Positions 11,195-26,415 of a DNA stretch of 64,000 bases are shown here, piece by piece. A model generated the notes under the pieces. The model saw nothing but the letters and a program-made list of their open reading frames with translations, was not told the origin of the DNA and ran no database searches. How positions within the stretch are numbered: the stretch's first letter is position 1; every line of letters begins with the position of its first letter. Location: contig OY741280.1 in assembly GCA_963514095.1 (NCBI GenBank), positions 13,896,297-13,960,296 on the forward strand, written 5' to 3'. The position numbers and the translations under genes are program-made. The DNA is from Eutrigla gurnardus (taxonomy: Eukaryota > Chordata > Actinopteri > Perciformes > Triglidae).

Positions 11195-11335
11195 GCCGCC
11201 GTTAAGCGCTAATTAGCAAATGTTAGCGTACAAACTCACTAAGCTTATATGGTCAGCGTGGTGAAGATCATAGAACTACCTGTTAAAGATCGCCATTGTG
11301 AGCATGTTAGCATTAGCATAGTTAGCGTAGTCTTC
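11195..11335. repeat. degenerate dispersed teleost repeat (GTTAGCATTAGC type)
   Basis: It contains repeated 'TTAGC' words (GCTAATTAGCAAATGTTAGC, then GAGCATGTTAGCATTAGC, GTTAGCG) around 'GATCGCCATTGTGAGCATGTTAGCA'-like sequence, split by 'CTACCTGTTAAAG'. This resembles a very common percomorph interspersed repeat, recognised from memory. Boundaries are approximate. Confidence 0.5.
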
Positions 11336-12616
11336 TTCTTTTCTTCTTTCTTCTTTTAACATCTGATTTTCTCACCCCGACATAATTACAGCAGCAGGTT
11401 TATAATTAAAAAGTCATCATTTCTGTAGGAGACTTCAGAGAGTTTGTTTTCAGCTTCACGTTCCACCATCCTGCATCGACTCGTTTAGCAAGTAGCAAAA
11501 AAAAAAAAAGAAAGACGGAAATTGTGAAAAGGTGTGTTTAAAGAAGAAATTGTCTTAAGGTGAGGAAATCGTCATCGGGGCGAGCATCGGGTATTCCTAT
11601 CGAACGGTAAATGAATCTGTTTAGTGCATTAAGTAGGCTAATTGCCAATGTGGGGAAAGATGGAGGAGTGCATTTAAGGCAAACAATCGCTGCCAATGTA
11701 GAGCAGACGTCCAGAGGGAGTCCAAGTCTTTAGTCAAGGACTTGTGTTTTATTAGTTGAACGATATAAAACATGACAAAATGCCTACTCAAAGAGAATCA
11801 AAGATTCTCAACCCTTCCCACGGGGACTTCTATATAGGCCAAGAGCTCCTTGCATCTCTCTCGATGTCTCTCTCCCTCTCTCTCTCCTGGGTGGTGTGTC
11901 GACATCATCTGAAACTGGCTCTAAAAACCTCCACTATCGACAAACAACCACCGCAAGTATTTGTAACATTTTATCAACATGTTCCTCCATCACTGACGGG
12001 AAACTCCCGTCTGCACATTGTTGCTTGAGACAATTTAACTGTGCGTTCGGTTCAATGTGATTTATTTCTTACGGTATTCAAGTTAATTAATAGGAATTTG
12101 ACATTAATCTACATTTTTTTGCAACACAGCATGGCATTAAAGTATTTATTATTTTAATCTCATTCTAGTCGAAATCCTTTCTTTCTAGTGCAACCCAACA
12201 AAGACGAGGCAAATTCAGGGTAAAGCAATTTGTCACAATTTGCCAACCTTTTGTCACAAATTGACATCGAAGTAAAAACAAACTCTGCATGCGTCTGCAT
12301 TGAGCACACCGAGATTAGAAAGACAAAAACTGAAACATTCTTAAGGGGGGAGGCGTTTGTGCTTTGAAACTTTTTTTTTAAACCGTTTGAACATAGCTCC
12401 TTTTAAGCAGAAGAAGAAAAAAACCAACATTTGAGAAACTAAACAGGAGCATAAGTGCAACGTTTGTTGTTTCTGATTTCACTGATGCCTCAGGAAGGGA
12501 TTTCTAGTTTCGGCGGGGAGGCTTTGAAGAGAGTTTTCTTACAAGGTGTGCAGTGTTTCTCTTCTCTCGAAAAAAACATTTTATTTTTATTTATCCTGCT
12601 AATGCCACGTATCAGG

Positions 12617-12749
<133 letters not shown>

Positions 12750-13425
12750 ACAGACACGCTTAGATCACAGACATGTTGAGACAGAACATAGAGAATATTT
12801 ACCACTGGGCTATAAGGTGGGAAACAATCAGCTGAACAATTTTCTCTTCTGTATTTTACAACATAAATACATATATATATATTCATATATATATGGTTTC
12901 ACAATGAACACTGATGCTTGACAATCAAAGAAGTGAGGATTTAAGTGCTTTTGTGATAGAGGTGTTCAGTAGCCTACAGTGGAGCTCCTCACTGGTGACG
13001 ACGACAACGCTCTCAGCTCGGCCCTGATTACTTCCTGGTTAAAAGCTTACAGAAAGTCAGCAAAAAAAAAACCCACATTTGTACTTTCCCTGCTGAACAT
13101 ACCATTCCCAGGTCTGAGATGCTTTATCCATCAGTGCAGTGAGTCCTCCTCGCTGGAAAACTCAGGTGCCCCGACTGCCGTGTGTTTCTGTCGTGTTACC
13201 GAATGATTCGGGAAACTCTGCTGAGTCTGCACTTTGCCTGAATGTGGGCATTTTTCTCCCGAAATGTTCACCATAATAGCTACATTCTGAATTATAGCGT
13301 TGCTGAATGTGGCAATCATGTTGCCAAATTAGTCATGCTAATTTAACAAAAGAAAAAGGGAGAAAGGACAGAGAACGACAACACGTGTCTCTCTGTTATC
13401 TGTTAGAGATAAGAGCTTCAGCTCT

Positions 13426-13426
<1 letters not shown>

Positions 13427-13507
<81 letters not shown>
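13427..13507. repeat. (CA)n microsatellite, about 80 bp
   Basis: A CA tract with one CAAACA interruption near 13491-13495. Confidence 0.97.
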
Positions 13508-15882
<2,375 letters not shown>

Positions 15883-17726
15883 CCTCTGGCCCCGAGTGAG
15901 GCAGGGCAGCTGCAAAAGGCCTCACCAACGTGGGCTGACGAGAAGTGACAGCTCTCTGTATCACTCCCTGGCACTGACAACTGACAGATGGATACCACTC
16001 ACACACACTGCAGGGGGAGAGAGAGAGGACGGGCGAGAGGGAGAGAGACTCAGAGGTCGAGGATGGGGAGAGAGCCAAGCACTATGATTCTCCAGCATTA
16101 TTCTCTTTTCATGGGGCTGCTGTACGGCCGAGCGCCGGGTAGAATAACAAGCTCCAGTCGGGCCGACCAGAAGCTCTTTTCTCTTTCCAGACACAAACAC
16201 TAACGTATGGGCACACACACTAAAAGAGAAACAACATCTCTAATACAAGCGCAGACATTTGTGGTCATACTTGTGATAAAATGTAACTAAACGTGATGAT
16301 GGGATCTGATTGATTGTTCTACAGGTAAAGGTATGAAATTAAAAAGTTCCCAGGCTTCAGTGTTTATTCGTTTCTTCATCGTTCTCATGCTTTAACATGT
16401 CATTAAAGTGAATGATTGATGACTGATTGACTTGATTGATGTCAACACACACATTTACAGATCTCCGTCCCGACAGTAAGAGGATCCTTCAGAGCTTAAA
16501 GCCAGTTACCTTTAATCAACATTATCATTTGGCCTATAATATAAGCTGGAGCATGAATGTAAACATGTTCCTTTCTGCATTAATGCTGGTTACATAATCA
16601 ATCCTTTTTTTAACGTATATTTATATTTATACCCACTTGCATGATGGCGTAAAACAGACACATTTAGAGTTGGCTGGAGATCTTCCTGCTCCTCCGTTGA
16701 CGGATGCTGATTGGTTTGTTGGCTCGCACCTGTTTTCCCCAACATTGCCAATAATGTGAATCCAAGATGGAGTCCGGATATTGTAAGCAAAGCATTACAC
16801 GCGCTGCATCATCCGTATCATCATGCATCAACAGCTCAAGCCCGGCGGTGTCAAACTTTAGCTGGCATACTTAGCAGCAGTTGATGGAAAGAGAGAGAGA
16901 GCCGTCGACACAACCTTCCAAACAACTCAGAGAGGAGCAGCACGCTGGAAATATTACATATATATATTCATTTGACACTTTTGTACAGAGACAGTTTATA
17001 ACATCCACATACTTTGAGAGCAATTCAGGATTTAAAGTCTTTCTTAAAGATTCTTTGACGCAAACACAGGAGGATAATGTGATTAATCACTTTACAAACA
17101 GCTACAACCACCACAGTTGCACATTTCAGTTTAAATTAGGAGCCGAAAGAAAAGAAACTGAAGGATGAAGAAGTTCAGCGAGAACTACATTTTGAACTGA
17201 AACATAATTTACAATGATGTAAATTCTCTCTTGTAAAACAATGTCTTCTGGTAAATCTTTATCATGGACAAATAAAAAAGGTTTGCAAACACACCACTGT
17301 TTCATATTCAGTTTGTTTTAGAGCGGAAAATATTTGTTGATTTATTGTTTGACAGAAAATTTTATAATTGGCAACTACTTTGCTATTCAATGAATAATTT
17401 ATATAATTAATAATGATAAAATGATCCATTTCAGTCCAAAAAAAATCACAATTTTCTAACATTTTACACACTAAACAATGAATTCAGGAAATCTGTAGAT
17501 TGATTTGAAATTCAAACAATTGTTATATTGGTGTGTTATAAGTCTGCTATTGCAGTCCCACCCACAGGGAGTCATAAAAACATACAAGGACCCTGAGCAA
17601 TGAGGTCCCTATACTTCTTTTAATGATACAAAGACTGTAAAAATGTTTTGGCAGGTTTGAAATTCTATAAAATACAATAACATACAATTGCTGAGTTGAA
17701 TATTTTTACAGCAATGCCATTTATTG

Positions 17727-17760
17727 TAATTATGATTATTATGTAATTATGACTATTATG
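17727..17760. repeat. two tandem 17-bp TAATTATG units
   Basis: TAATTATGATTATTATG is followed directly by TAATTATGACTATTATG with one mismatch, then by TCATTAATG. It provides several TAAT cores in 45 bp. Confidence 0.7.
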
Positions 17761-18339
17761 TCATTAATGCACTTGGTTTATATTTCAGCTGATTTAAAAG
17801 TTTAAAGTTAAACGGTAAATGACATAAATCTTGTTTCAGGTATTTAGTGATAACGTAGAAGAAAGCGTAACCCGACACCGACGTCCCTGGAAGAAAATAA
17901 AATCAAACCGTTGTTTTCACAGTTTGGAGAAAGATTCAAGCTCATCGCCACAAAACAAATATCTATTCTCACCTCGGTCGTTTGGCTCGGTCGTATTCAC
18001 GTGAGAATCAAAAGGCAGGTGGCGATGGTCGGGGGGGGGGGATGAAAGGAAGTATCGCGGCGGTGAAAAGGAAATCCCTGAGGAAGAACGCAAAGCAGAC
18101 ATAAATCAAAATGGACACTTTGCTTGACAACAGCAGACACGTGTGCTTCAGTAATACGAATATCACCTCAAAACTTCCCCCAAAAAAATGCAACACTCCC
18201 ATTAAATTAAAAGTCTCCTCTCAAATCCGTCACCGCCGCTGCTGTAAACCACCTTCTACTCAAAGAAATCAAATTTCACACTCGACTGTGAGAGCCGCGC
18301 GGCGAGAAGTTGGCATTCAAGTGCAACATACTCGGATGG

Positions 18340-18730
18340 GATTTTAAGTTGGCACACACTAAGCAGCCGCACTGAGGCTGATTGAACTAATAAGCTCATG
18401 CCTGAAACCTTAAGTGACACTCTAAAATAGCAGCGGTGTCTAAGTCTCAAATGGGCGACGCCACACCAAGGCGGCGATGACACGGGCATTGTATATAGGA
18501 GGTGAAGAGTATGGTAATGTTGTCAGTGCACCCCGAGGCCTTGGAGCCGTCACGCGGCAAAACAAGGGGGCTCGGCGGCACGCTGCTGTCTCGTTACTGG
18601 CTGGCACATATTCTGTCAGTCTTCCTAATGCCAGACTGCTGCTCTGATTACTTCCTCTCCACTTCCTGCATCCCTCACAGACTGCTTGACCTTTTGTAAT
18701 TATGGGGAAAATGATATTTATTTTGCTCTC
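18340..18730. promoter_or_regulatory. candidate conserved noncoding element
   Basis: A unique, non-repetitive stretch containing GATTGAACTAATAAGC, TTGGAGCCGTC and TTTTGTAATTATGG. The last holds a palindromic TAATTA homeodomain core (18697-18702). The call rests on composition and motif words only; no alignment was possible. Confidence 0.25.
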
Positions 18731-21700
18731 TTTCTGGAGGGTAAAAATCTCACAAACATGAAAAACTTGTGATCGTGATAGCTGGGGTCTCATGTGATCA
18801 CCATAAATACGGTGTCTCATGAGTGTGATTGCTAGTGTGTTGATAGCTGAAGGCAGATTGGTTTCACAGAGATAACGCCGTCTGACGAGTTTGAGTCTCA
18901 GCCAGGAGACGTGGACTTAAAGGAGGGAGGGGACTCCGCTTTGCGGAAGCCCTGAACACGTCTCAGATGTTTCTGCTTTTGGATCGATGGCTTGGGTTGG
19001 TTTGCAGAGTATTTGTTAAGGGACAAAAGGAAATACATGATAAATGACAAAAAGGTTTAATACTGTACTATATTGCCATGTTGTGGTTTATTAAGCTTTA
19101 TGCAAAAACAAAAAATGACTGTCTTGGAAAGATAGAAGTGTTGGTAACGTCTTCATCCCTGATGTTTTGCCTCATAGTCTCTGGATTTACATTTTTTTAA
19201 ACCACACATTATGGATGAAGGCATATTTTCATGGAGTGAAAGTGATCCCAAAATGGTCACAAATGTGTATTACTTAAAAAAAAGAAGAAAAAAGCTGTAT
19301 TCACAAATGCTGGTTCCAATGTCCACACCAATACGAAACAATTGAACCAAGAGACATCGGAATAAATAGTATTTTATGTACAGATTAGAACAAATCAGAT
19401 CATTTTTGCCTTTAAAAAGCTTTCTGTGTGTAGAAATGTCCATGTATGCGTTTAGAAAATATCACTGAAATAACACACGGTTTCACCAAAAAGCCCAGAT
19501 GTCCCAGATTTCCACAAGCACTTAAACGCAGCATGTATTTGTAGCTCTGTGCGGAGCTGGAGAGAAAATAGTCCCAAAACTCCACACAAGCAAATGTGAC
19601 CCAATCTGTGCGTATCGGGCGCTCTGTGTGCAGACATTAATGATCCGTGAACAATCTGTTCATAAATACAAAAGAACGTCACAAACATTTGTGTAGACGG
19701 GGAACTTTTTGAAAGAAAGAAGAATTAGATCAGTGAGAAAACTGTATCTAAAAAAAATAAATATTTCATCAGGATGCAATGTGTGCATTTGTTAAACTGT
19801 TTTAAACGTGTTTAAACTGCTCGGGATTTGTGAACACCCCAAAATATGCACAAATCAGACCCATTTCTTTCCCTATATTCTTCCTTTTTTCCCTTTTTTT
19901 TTTACATATTAATATAAGAGCATCATTATCACTTCTGCTCTCACTGTTAGGCTGAATGCTACTTATGTAAAGATATTTTTTTGTCAAGCACATGTTGGTG
20001 TGATGAGACAGAACTTATATAACTGATGGTGGAAACATTTTTTTACGACTGCCAAAAGAACTGCATTCAGTGTCATTTCCTATAGTGTATACCTGAGCTG
20101 CTTAATAAGGTCAGAATCTGCACATTTACTGATCCCAACCTCATCCACCACTTGATTAATGTTCTCGCACTGGAGGAGATCATATTCGCTCACAAAAAAA
20201 ACGTTTTTTTCTGCTGTAATATAGAAACATCTGTACATTTTTAGTCTCTAAAATAAATCCCTGACACACACGAACACACACACGCGAACACAGAAGAAAT
20301 CTGCCATGAAACTTAATCACAAAAGGTCATGTTGGCGAGTGAAGAACAGATTAAATTAGCATAGTATTAGATATGGAAAATGATTTCTGTCAAATCAAAC
20401 TGTAGCACAATTATAATATGTTAATTACTTATTTCATTACGGAAGTTGATTGCAGTTCACAGATGAAATCATGCAGGCAGAGACACCTGGAAAGAGGTGA
20501 TGAAGCTTGAAACCCGTCCCTCGTTTCCTTCCCGCGTCATCGTATCTCATCTATTCTCGCTTTGGCTTTTCACGTACGCATTAATTGCTTGAGCATGCCA
20601 CACACACAAAAAAAAATGCTTCAAAGGGCGCAGTACTTCTCATTTGTTCATCAAAGGGAAGATGATGAGTAGTGTGAGATCATATGACCTAACCACAGCG
20701 CTCCTCAGGGGAACTGAGCAGCAGAATCGAGCGTGTGAGGTGGCCAACACAAACATAGAAGCATTTATCATCGAGCAGGCCGGATAAACATCATCAGATT
20801 CAAATAATTACCCTTCTAATAACACGGATTTGTTTGTGATAGCAGAAAATATGATCTGTGTTTTGGGGGATTTTTGTCTCATGCTGAGAGAGAGGATTGA
20901 AGTTTAACTAAAACTCCTTAAACTGCACCGTTTTTGTTTTGTGAAGTTTAATCTGGAGAAGATTGATGAAAACTTGTGAGGACTGTTGACAACTTTGTTT
21001 ATTGAGGCGACATACTGGACATTACGTTCTCTGGTAAGAGTGCATGAGATGTTACTGGCCAATACTAGCTTCAATAATAAAGGGAGCAATACATGAGTGA
21101 AAACCAGACGGCGTCAGTCAAAAATTTAGAAGGCCGTCTTTCGACTCATGTAGAATACATTTCTAACATTCATACAAGTAACATTTACCTCATAAATCAA
21201 CACAAATACAACAAGCTCAGCAAAGCAGAGATTGAAAGAGAGACCACAATAAAACATTGATTATCTCATTAAATACAGAGCCCAACTTCATCTATGATAC
21301 CATCCATGTGGCTGTTATCCAACAAAGCACCTCCAACTCCTGAAGTGAACATCATGTAAATGGGGTTTGACCTGCTACAGTACGCAGCGGCAGGCTAAGA
21401 CACATCAATTATGCAGCGGATAATTATAAACTTAAACTCCAAATAAGCATCAGACGGGCATGAGGACATGCAGTGTAAACTTAAGATTGGAAATGAGTGC
21501 AGCAGCAGCATGAAGCAGACTGGAGATCAGTGTCTATGATATGAATAATAATAAAGCAAGCTGACATGTGAACCACGCTTTGAGTTTAAATGTTTATCTA
21601 ATGCCTCGCTGAACATGAGATGGAGAAAATGGGAAGACTCGGGAAAGCGACAAGAGTATGAGTTTCCACAAGAAGCCAATATCACAAGAAAAATATTTAT

Positions 21701-21904
21701 ATCACTAAATAAAAAATAAACAATTAAATCCTCTACTAGCCAATCACATTTGCAATGAGACAATAGCAAAGTCCCCAAAGAAGGAAGCAAGATGTCACCC
21801 AATTCAACCCATTAGATAATTATGAATATTCAAATGTGACTTTTCATTTTCAATGCATTAAATCAAGAGCATGAAGGCAACACAATGCCACCAGGAAGAT
21901 AACA

Positions 21905-22290
21905 ACAATCAAGGAAATAACGCCCAGGAACACGCGCATACATGACATAAACGCAGCAGCGCGAGATCAGAAACAAGAAAGCACGGTGAGGCGTTCAGGG
22001 GCATCGCAGCTTCACCTGCACGCGCGCGCACAGGCGATAACATGCACGTTAGCACGAGCAGCAAGCGCTTACCTTGGTGAAGGGAAGCGGTAGAGTTACA
22101 TATATGGGTGGAAAACGCCACTTCCGGTTTGAAGTGGTCGTACAACGCGTCGGTGAGGCCTGCGGCACCAGTTTACCTGCCGTCTCCAGCAGATTTAGCT
22201 CACCTGTTGTCGCGAGTGGGCGGGGCTTCGACGGGTTAAAATGGACCGCCCTCAGATGGGGGGGTGCGCTGGATATAAGGCACGGTGCAG
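21905..22290 (-). promoter_or_regulatory. CpG-rich promoter-like region, minus-strand orientation
   Basis: Locally CpG-dense (several CGCG words at 21930-22030) in otherwise CpG-poor surroundings. Read on the minus strand it has a GC box (from GGGCGGGGC on the + strand at about 22220), then an ETS-type site ACCGGAAGTGGCG (about 22117-22129) and a CATATATG. It then has a consensus donor CCAAG|GTAAGC whose exon would end at 22073. This order is typical of a promoter with a short noncoding first exon. The only ATG in that exon is followed at once by TAA, so a 5' UTR or lncRNA start is likelier than a coding one. No matching second exon is proven. Confidence 0.4.
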
Positions 22291-22619
22291 CCAGTAGTTT
22301 GTTGACCTCTCACCACAATTTATTCTTATTTTCACACACATGGAGGTTTAGTATTAGATGTTTTACAAGCTTTTGCTGTTCCTGTTATTTGGTTTTGATG
22401 ATTAATGTCTCAAACGGAGACTATAGTTGATGAAACACCTCAAGGTTAGCCATTTAACTCCACCGCGCACGCTTGCCTTTACTGCTGATTCTACTCGTGT
22501 AAGGGAACTCCATACTTGAGGATCACTGCATCCACACACCACCGACTCTTGAGCTGTAAATCATTCCACAAAGCCTTCACATTTTTGCCAAATTGGATAA
22601 GTTTCTGGCATAATTTATT

Positions 22620-23170
22620 ATCTAATCAGTGGCCAGAAAAGTTTAAGCTGATCTGAAGCCTCTTTGCCTGATTGAAAGACGGACACGTCTTGTGTGCGAG
22701 TCACTGAAAGGCTGGAAATACTGTGCGATGATGGCAACGCTAAATGACACTCGCCGCTGACAAGTGGCAAATGGAGAGGATTAACACGAGCCAATGAGCT
22801 ACAGAATGAATATATGTTCAAACCTCATTTGAAGTGGCATCTGTGACATTGCCATGCCAATTTAGAGAGAATTCAATCTGCCGGCATCAACTCTCTGAAA
22901 CTGTGATTGGACTTGTGAAGAGACCAATTTGTTTCTAAATGTGTGCAGTCAGGCCTCTTTGTGATTATGATACGATATCTGTATTTATTCTGGAGCTTCG
23001 GCTGTATTCTCAACTCCATCGGCGCTCAAATTAGCCTTTCTTATCGAGTATTTGAGGGGAGATTAGAACATAATACAGTCCATCATTTTGAGGGGCAGGG
23101 TTAATGTTTGCTCGGATGTTTGAGGGGTTATCAGCTGTCAGTACAAATTGCTGGAAAGTTGATGAAGTCT
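22620..23170. promoter_or_regulatory. candidate conserved noncoding element
   Basis: 550 bp of unique sequence without low complexity. It contains several homeodomain or TALE-like words (CTGTGATTGGAC, CAAATTAGCC, TATCAGCTGTCAGTAC). It sits between the promoter-like patch at 22.1 kb and a transposon copy at 23.4 kb. Functional status is inferred from motif content only. Confidence 0.25.
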
Positions 23171-23384
23171 GTGTTTCATTTGTGAGTAGCAGTTAATCCA
23201 ATGTACCAGATTTGTATTCTGGGATGAATGATTTTTGATGAGCCTGCCGTCCTTTTCCCCCTCATTTTCATGCATGTTTATATGGTCAATAAATGCAACT
23301 GTCACTCTCGTTCCAAGAATGTCGTTCCAAAAATATCGTTAATAGCAGTAGTTTTTTTTGCAAGAATACTGAGTAGATTTTTGG

Positions 23385-23690
23385 AACTACACTTATTCAA
23401 TTTCTTGCCAAGATTTGGATGAGAAGATCGATGACATTCTCGTGTTTGAACAGTAAATGTGAAGCTACAGCTAGCGGCTGGCTAACTTAGCTTAGCATAG
23501 AGACTGAAAACATAAGGAAACCGTTAGCATGGCTCCGTCCAAAGTTGACACAATCCACCTTCCAGTTATTACTCTGGTCAGAGCCGGGCTAGCTGTTTCT
23601 TCTTGGCTCCAGTATTTATGCTAAGCTAACCTGCTGGCTGTAGCTTCAGAGTGGTATCGATTGTTTCATCTATCGATAAGCATAATTCCC
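23385..23690. repeat. nonautonomous inverted-repeat element, near full length
   Basis: A palindromic MITE-like element. Its left half has CGGCTGGCTAACTTAGCTTA and GCATAGAGACTG. Its right half has CAGTATTTATGCTAAG and CTAACCTGCTGGCTGTAGCT, the reverse complement with a short deletion. Outer parts also pair: ACTTATTCAATTTCTTGCC on the left and GATAAGCATAATTCCC on the right, with GAAGATCGATGACATTCTC opposite GAGTGGTATCGATTG. It encodes nothing. The family is recalled as abundant in percomorph fishes. Boundaries are good to about 10 bp. Confidence 0.75.
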
Positions 23691-24242
23691 AATATATGAA
23701 AGTATTTCTTTTACGAATATGGCTTTAAACTTAGTTTGTAAAGGCATTTTGTCAATACATGATACGAAGACAACGAAAACTAAAGTTAGGAAACAAACAG
23801 CAACTAGGTAGTTGAAGGACAGCATAACAGACACATATAAACACAAAGGAAATTATAAGGAACAGTTTGTACTGAAATGAATAAAGATACTGTGTATGAA
23901 TTGCTGCTAAAAACCAAGCCACATACATATTCATGTTCTTGCATTCTTAACTTAAAAGTACATTTTTTTTTTGGTTAGTCAGATGTTGCGGGAAGCTGCA
24001 TGAATTCCTGCGCGTGTCTCACGGTTTGATTATTGTGATGAATGATTATCATCTTTCTTGCTCTCACAGGGCAGCCGAGTATAGGAATGACCAGTTTCTT
24101 AGACTATTATCTCTCATCTGTGTGTGCAAACAGCACTTTAATGCTTCAGAGGAGATGTGTCTGAATAAAATTAGAATAACTGGATGTGAAAGAGGAAGCT
24201 CACTCTGGTGGGGCCTGGTGTTAAAATAAATTGTGCGTGCTG

Positions 24243-24244
<2 letters not shown>

Positions 24245-24276
<32 letters not shown>
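24245..24276. repeat. (GT)n microsatellite
   Basis: A pure GT tract of 32 bp. Confidence 0.95.
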
Positions 24277-24279
<3 letters not shown>

Positions 24280-26129
24280 GTGTGCAGGAGAGCTTGTGTA
24301 TGTCCTGTCACATGATAAATGTTCTCTCTCTTATAATCTATGTGCTTCAAAATATGATGTATGTGAGGATGAACTTTGAATTATAACCTAAAGAGTGACT
24401 CATTAATCTTCTGACTTTGGTGGGGAGTGGACCAGTGGAATCCATTCTGCGTGTTTATGTTTTATGAATAATGCAATATTGCGACTGGCCAGCTGGATCT
24501 GGGCAGTGACGTTCAGACACAGAGAAGTCAACATACAAGCAAACAGCTCTGTTTGCTGGGATGAAAAGGAGGTGAATGCATGCGTTCGCCACGGAAGGTC
24601 AGCAGATCTTACTTCAGCGTTGTGAACCTCGGTGCTACTTCATTTCCTGCTCTGTTTTATCAGATTCTGGTGTGTTCTGAACAGTAGAAATCAGCTCGCA
24701 TAACATCGCACTTACAGACAGCATTTAATCAGTCGTCACACAAGGTCAACAGAGAAGGGAAAGGCGAGAGGAACAGCAGGTTCCCGATCTCCCCTAAATC
24801 CCTGGAGCCAAAAGTGTTGCATTCAAGAGCCTCCAGTGTGATGGTGTGCAGGCTTTCAAATGTGAAACGTCTTAAATTGGCAATCTCACTCAAATGAATG
24901 TCTGTTAAGTCTCTACTGCTGAAGGAGGCAACACAAAGGTGATTAGCCACGGATGGAAGTATTGCAATATTTATGTGTTTGTATTACAAACTGGGTGTGG
25001 GTGACATTCCTGGAAGAAATTACAGTTTTTCCATTACGAGACGCACCTGAAGACTTGAAGCTCACGTATCAACAACGAGACTGCAGACTGCTAAACAAAC
25101 CAAACAGATACTCAATTCCATTGTTTTCAGTCAAACAGAAATTCTAAATAAACAGGAGTGAAATGTTAAGGATTGTCCATTTAATGGCTTTAGTGTTCCT
25201 CTGACATTTTGTCTATCGGTGTTCATCTATCTATTCATTTTATTTTAATTATCTAATCAATTAATAGACTTAAATTCCTTTAGCTTTGCTCCTCCTAATA
25301 TGACACAAGATCTTAAGATTTGGTATATTTTAATGACAAACCTGAACCAGTGAAAGTGAAATCCATCCGTACGGCTGTATTTGTTCAGATCATTTCTAAC
25401 AACATAAAACAAAAAAAACATGCCTCGTTACAATTTCACAGTCATTTATGCATCTTCTGGGTCAATTATTGTTTTCCTCCGGGATGTGCAAAAAAAAAAT
25501 GATGCACAATTTTCCGTGCTGCAATTTTAAATAGTCATTTAGGGTCCCGAGGCCCCAATGGTGTCCTCAACCTGAGTGACAAAATCCTTTTCAAAGGGAA
25601 ACGTAGAAACCTAGCAAGTTATCAGGTGAGCCCAGACACAATGTAAGAGGTGATTTACTCTGAGCGGCTACATGTCACCGGGGCTTTCTTTGTTTCCCCG
25701 AGGTCTGATTTGAACTTAAATTGCTTCTGTGAAGACTCAGCTCAGCTTCTCATTATTTTGCCCCTCCTACTGCTCAAACATTAAGAGCCTCGTGCTCTGT
25801 GCTGTACTGTATCCTCAAATGTTAATGCCCTCATTCGTTACCATGATACAACCAGCTGTCAAACTGCAGAGGAAGCCTCAAGTTGTATATTCCAGGTCAT
25901 CACGAAGGGAGAGGCCCCGATGTTTTAGATTTGATGAAAAGAAATTGGCTATATTATGGTTGAAATTGCATTTTACACATTTTATTTCAAGAAACTATCA
26001 TCCACATGCAGGAGATGTGATACAGTACGTTGTTGATGATAAAGCATGAAAAACAGCTGAGGAATCATCCAAACCAACATTAACACATTTCTGGGAAACT
26101 TGTAGATGCTTGTGTTGGTCTTAAAAATA

Positions 26130-26415
26130 CATTTAGATGAGGACATTGATGCCACTCTAATGTGGTGCTGGTAGGAAAGGAACAGGCTAGCTGTTTCCCC
26201 CAGTTTCCAGTCTTTATGCTAAGCTAAGCTAACCAGCAGCTGACTGTAGCTAAATACTTAGCGGACGGACATGAGTTTCCAGTCTTTATGCTAAGCTAAG
26301 CTAACCAGCAGCTGGCTGTAGCTAAATACTTAGCGGACGGACATGAGAGTGGCATCTACCTCTTCATCCAACTCTCAGCATGAAGCAAATAAAAGTATTT
26401 TTCAGAAATGATGAA
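26130..26415. repeat. second copy of the inverted-repeat element, rearranged
   Basis: Same family as the copy at 23.4 kb. It has ACATTGATGCCACTCTAATG on the left, GGCTAGCTGTTTCCC inside, and ATGAGAGTGGCATCTACCTC and CAAATAAAAGTATTTTTCAG on the right. The left arm is missing, and the right arm is present twice as a 72-bp tandem duplication. Confidence 0.75.
26203..26346. repeat. 72-bp tandem duplication, two units
   Basis: Unit one (26203-26274) and unit two (26275-26346) differ at a single base (CTGACTG versus CTGGCTG). Near identity within an otherwise diverged repeat copy indicates that the duplication is much younger than the insertion. Confidence 0.9.
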
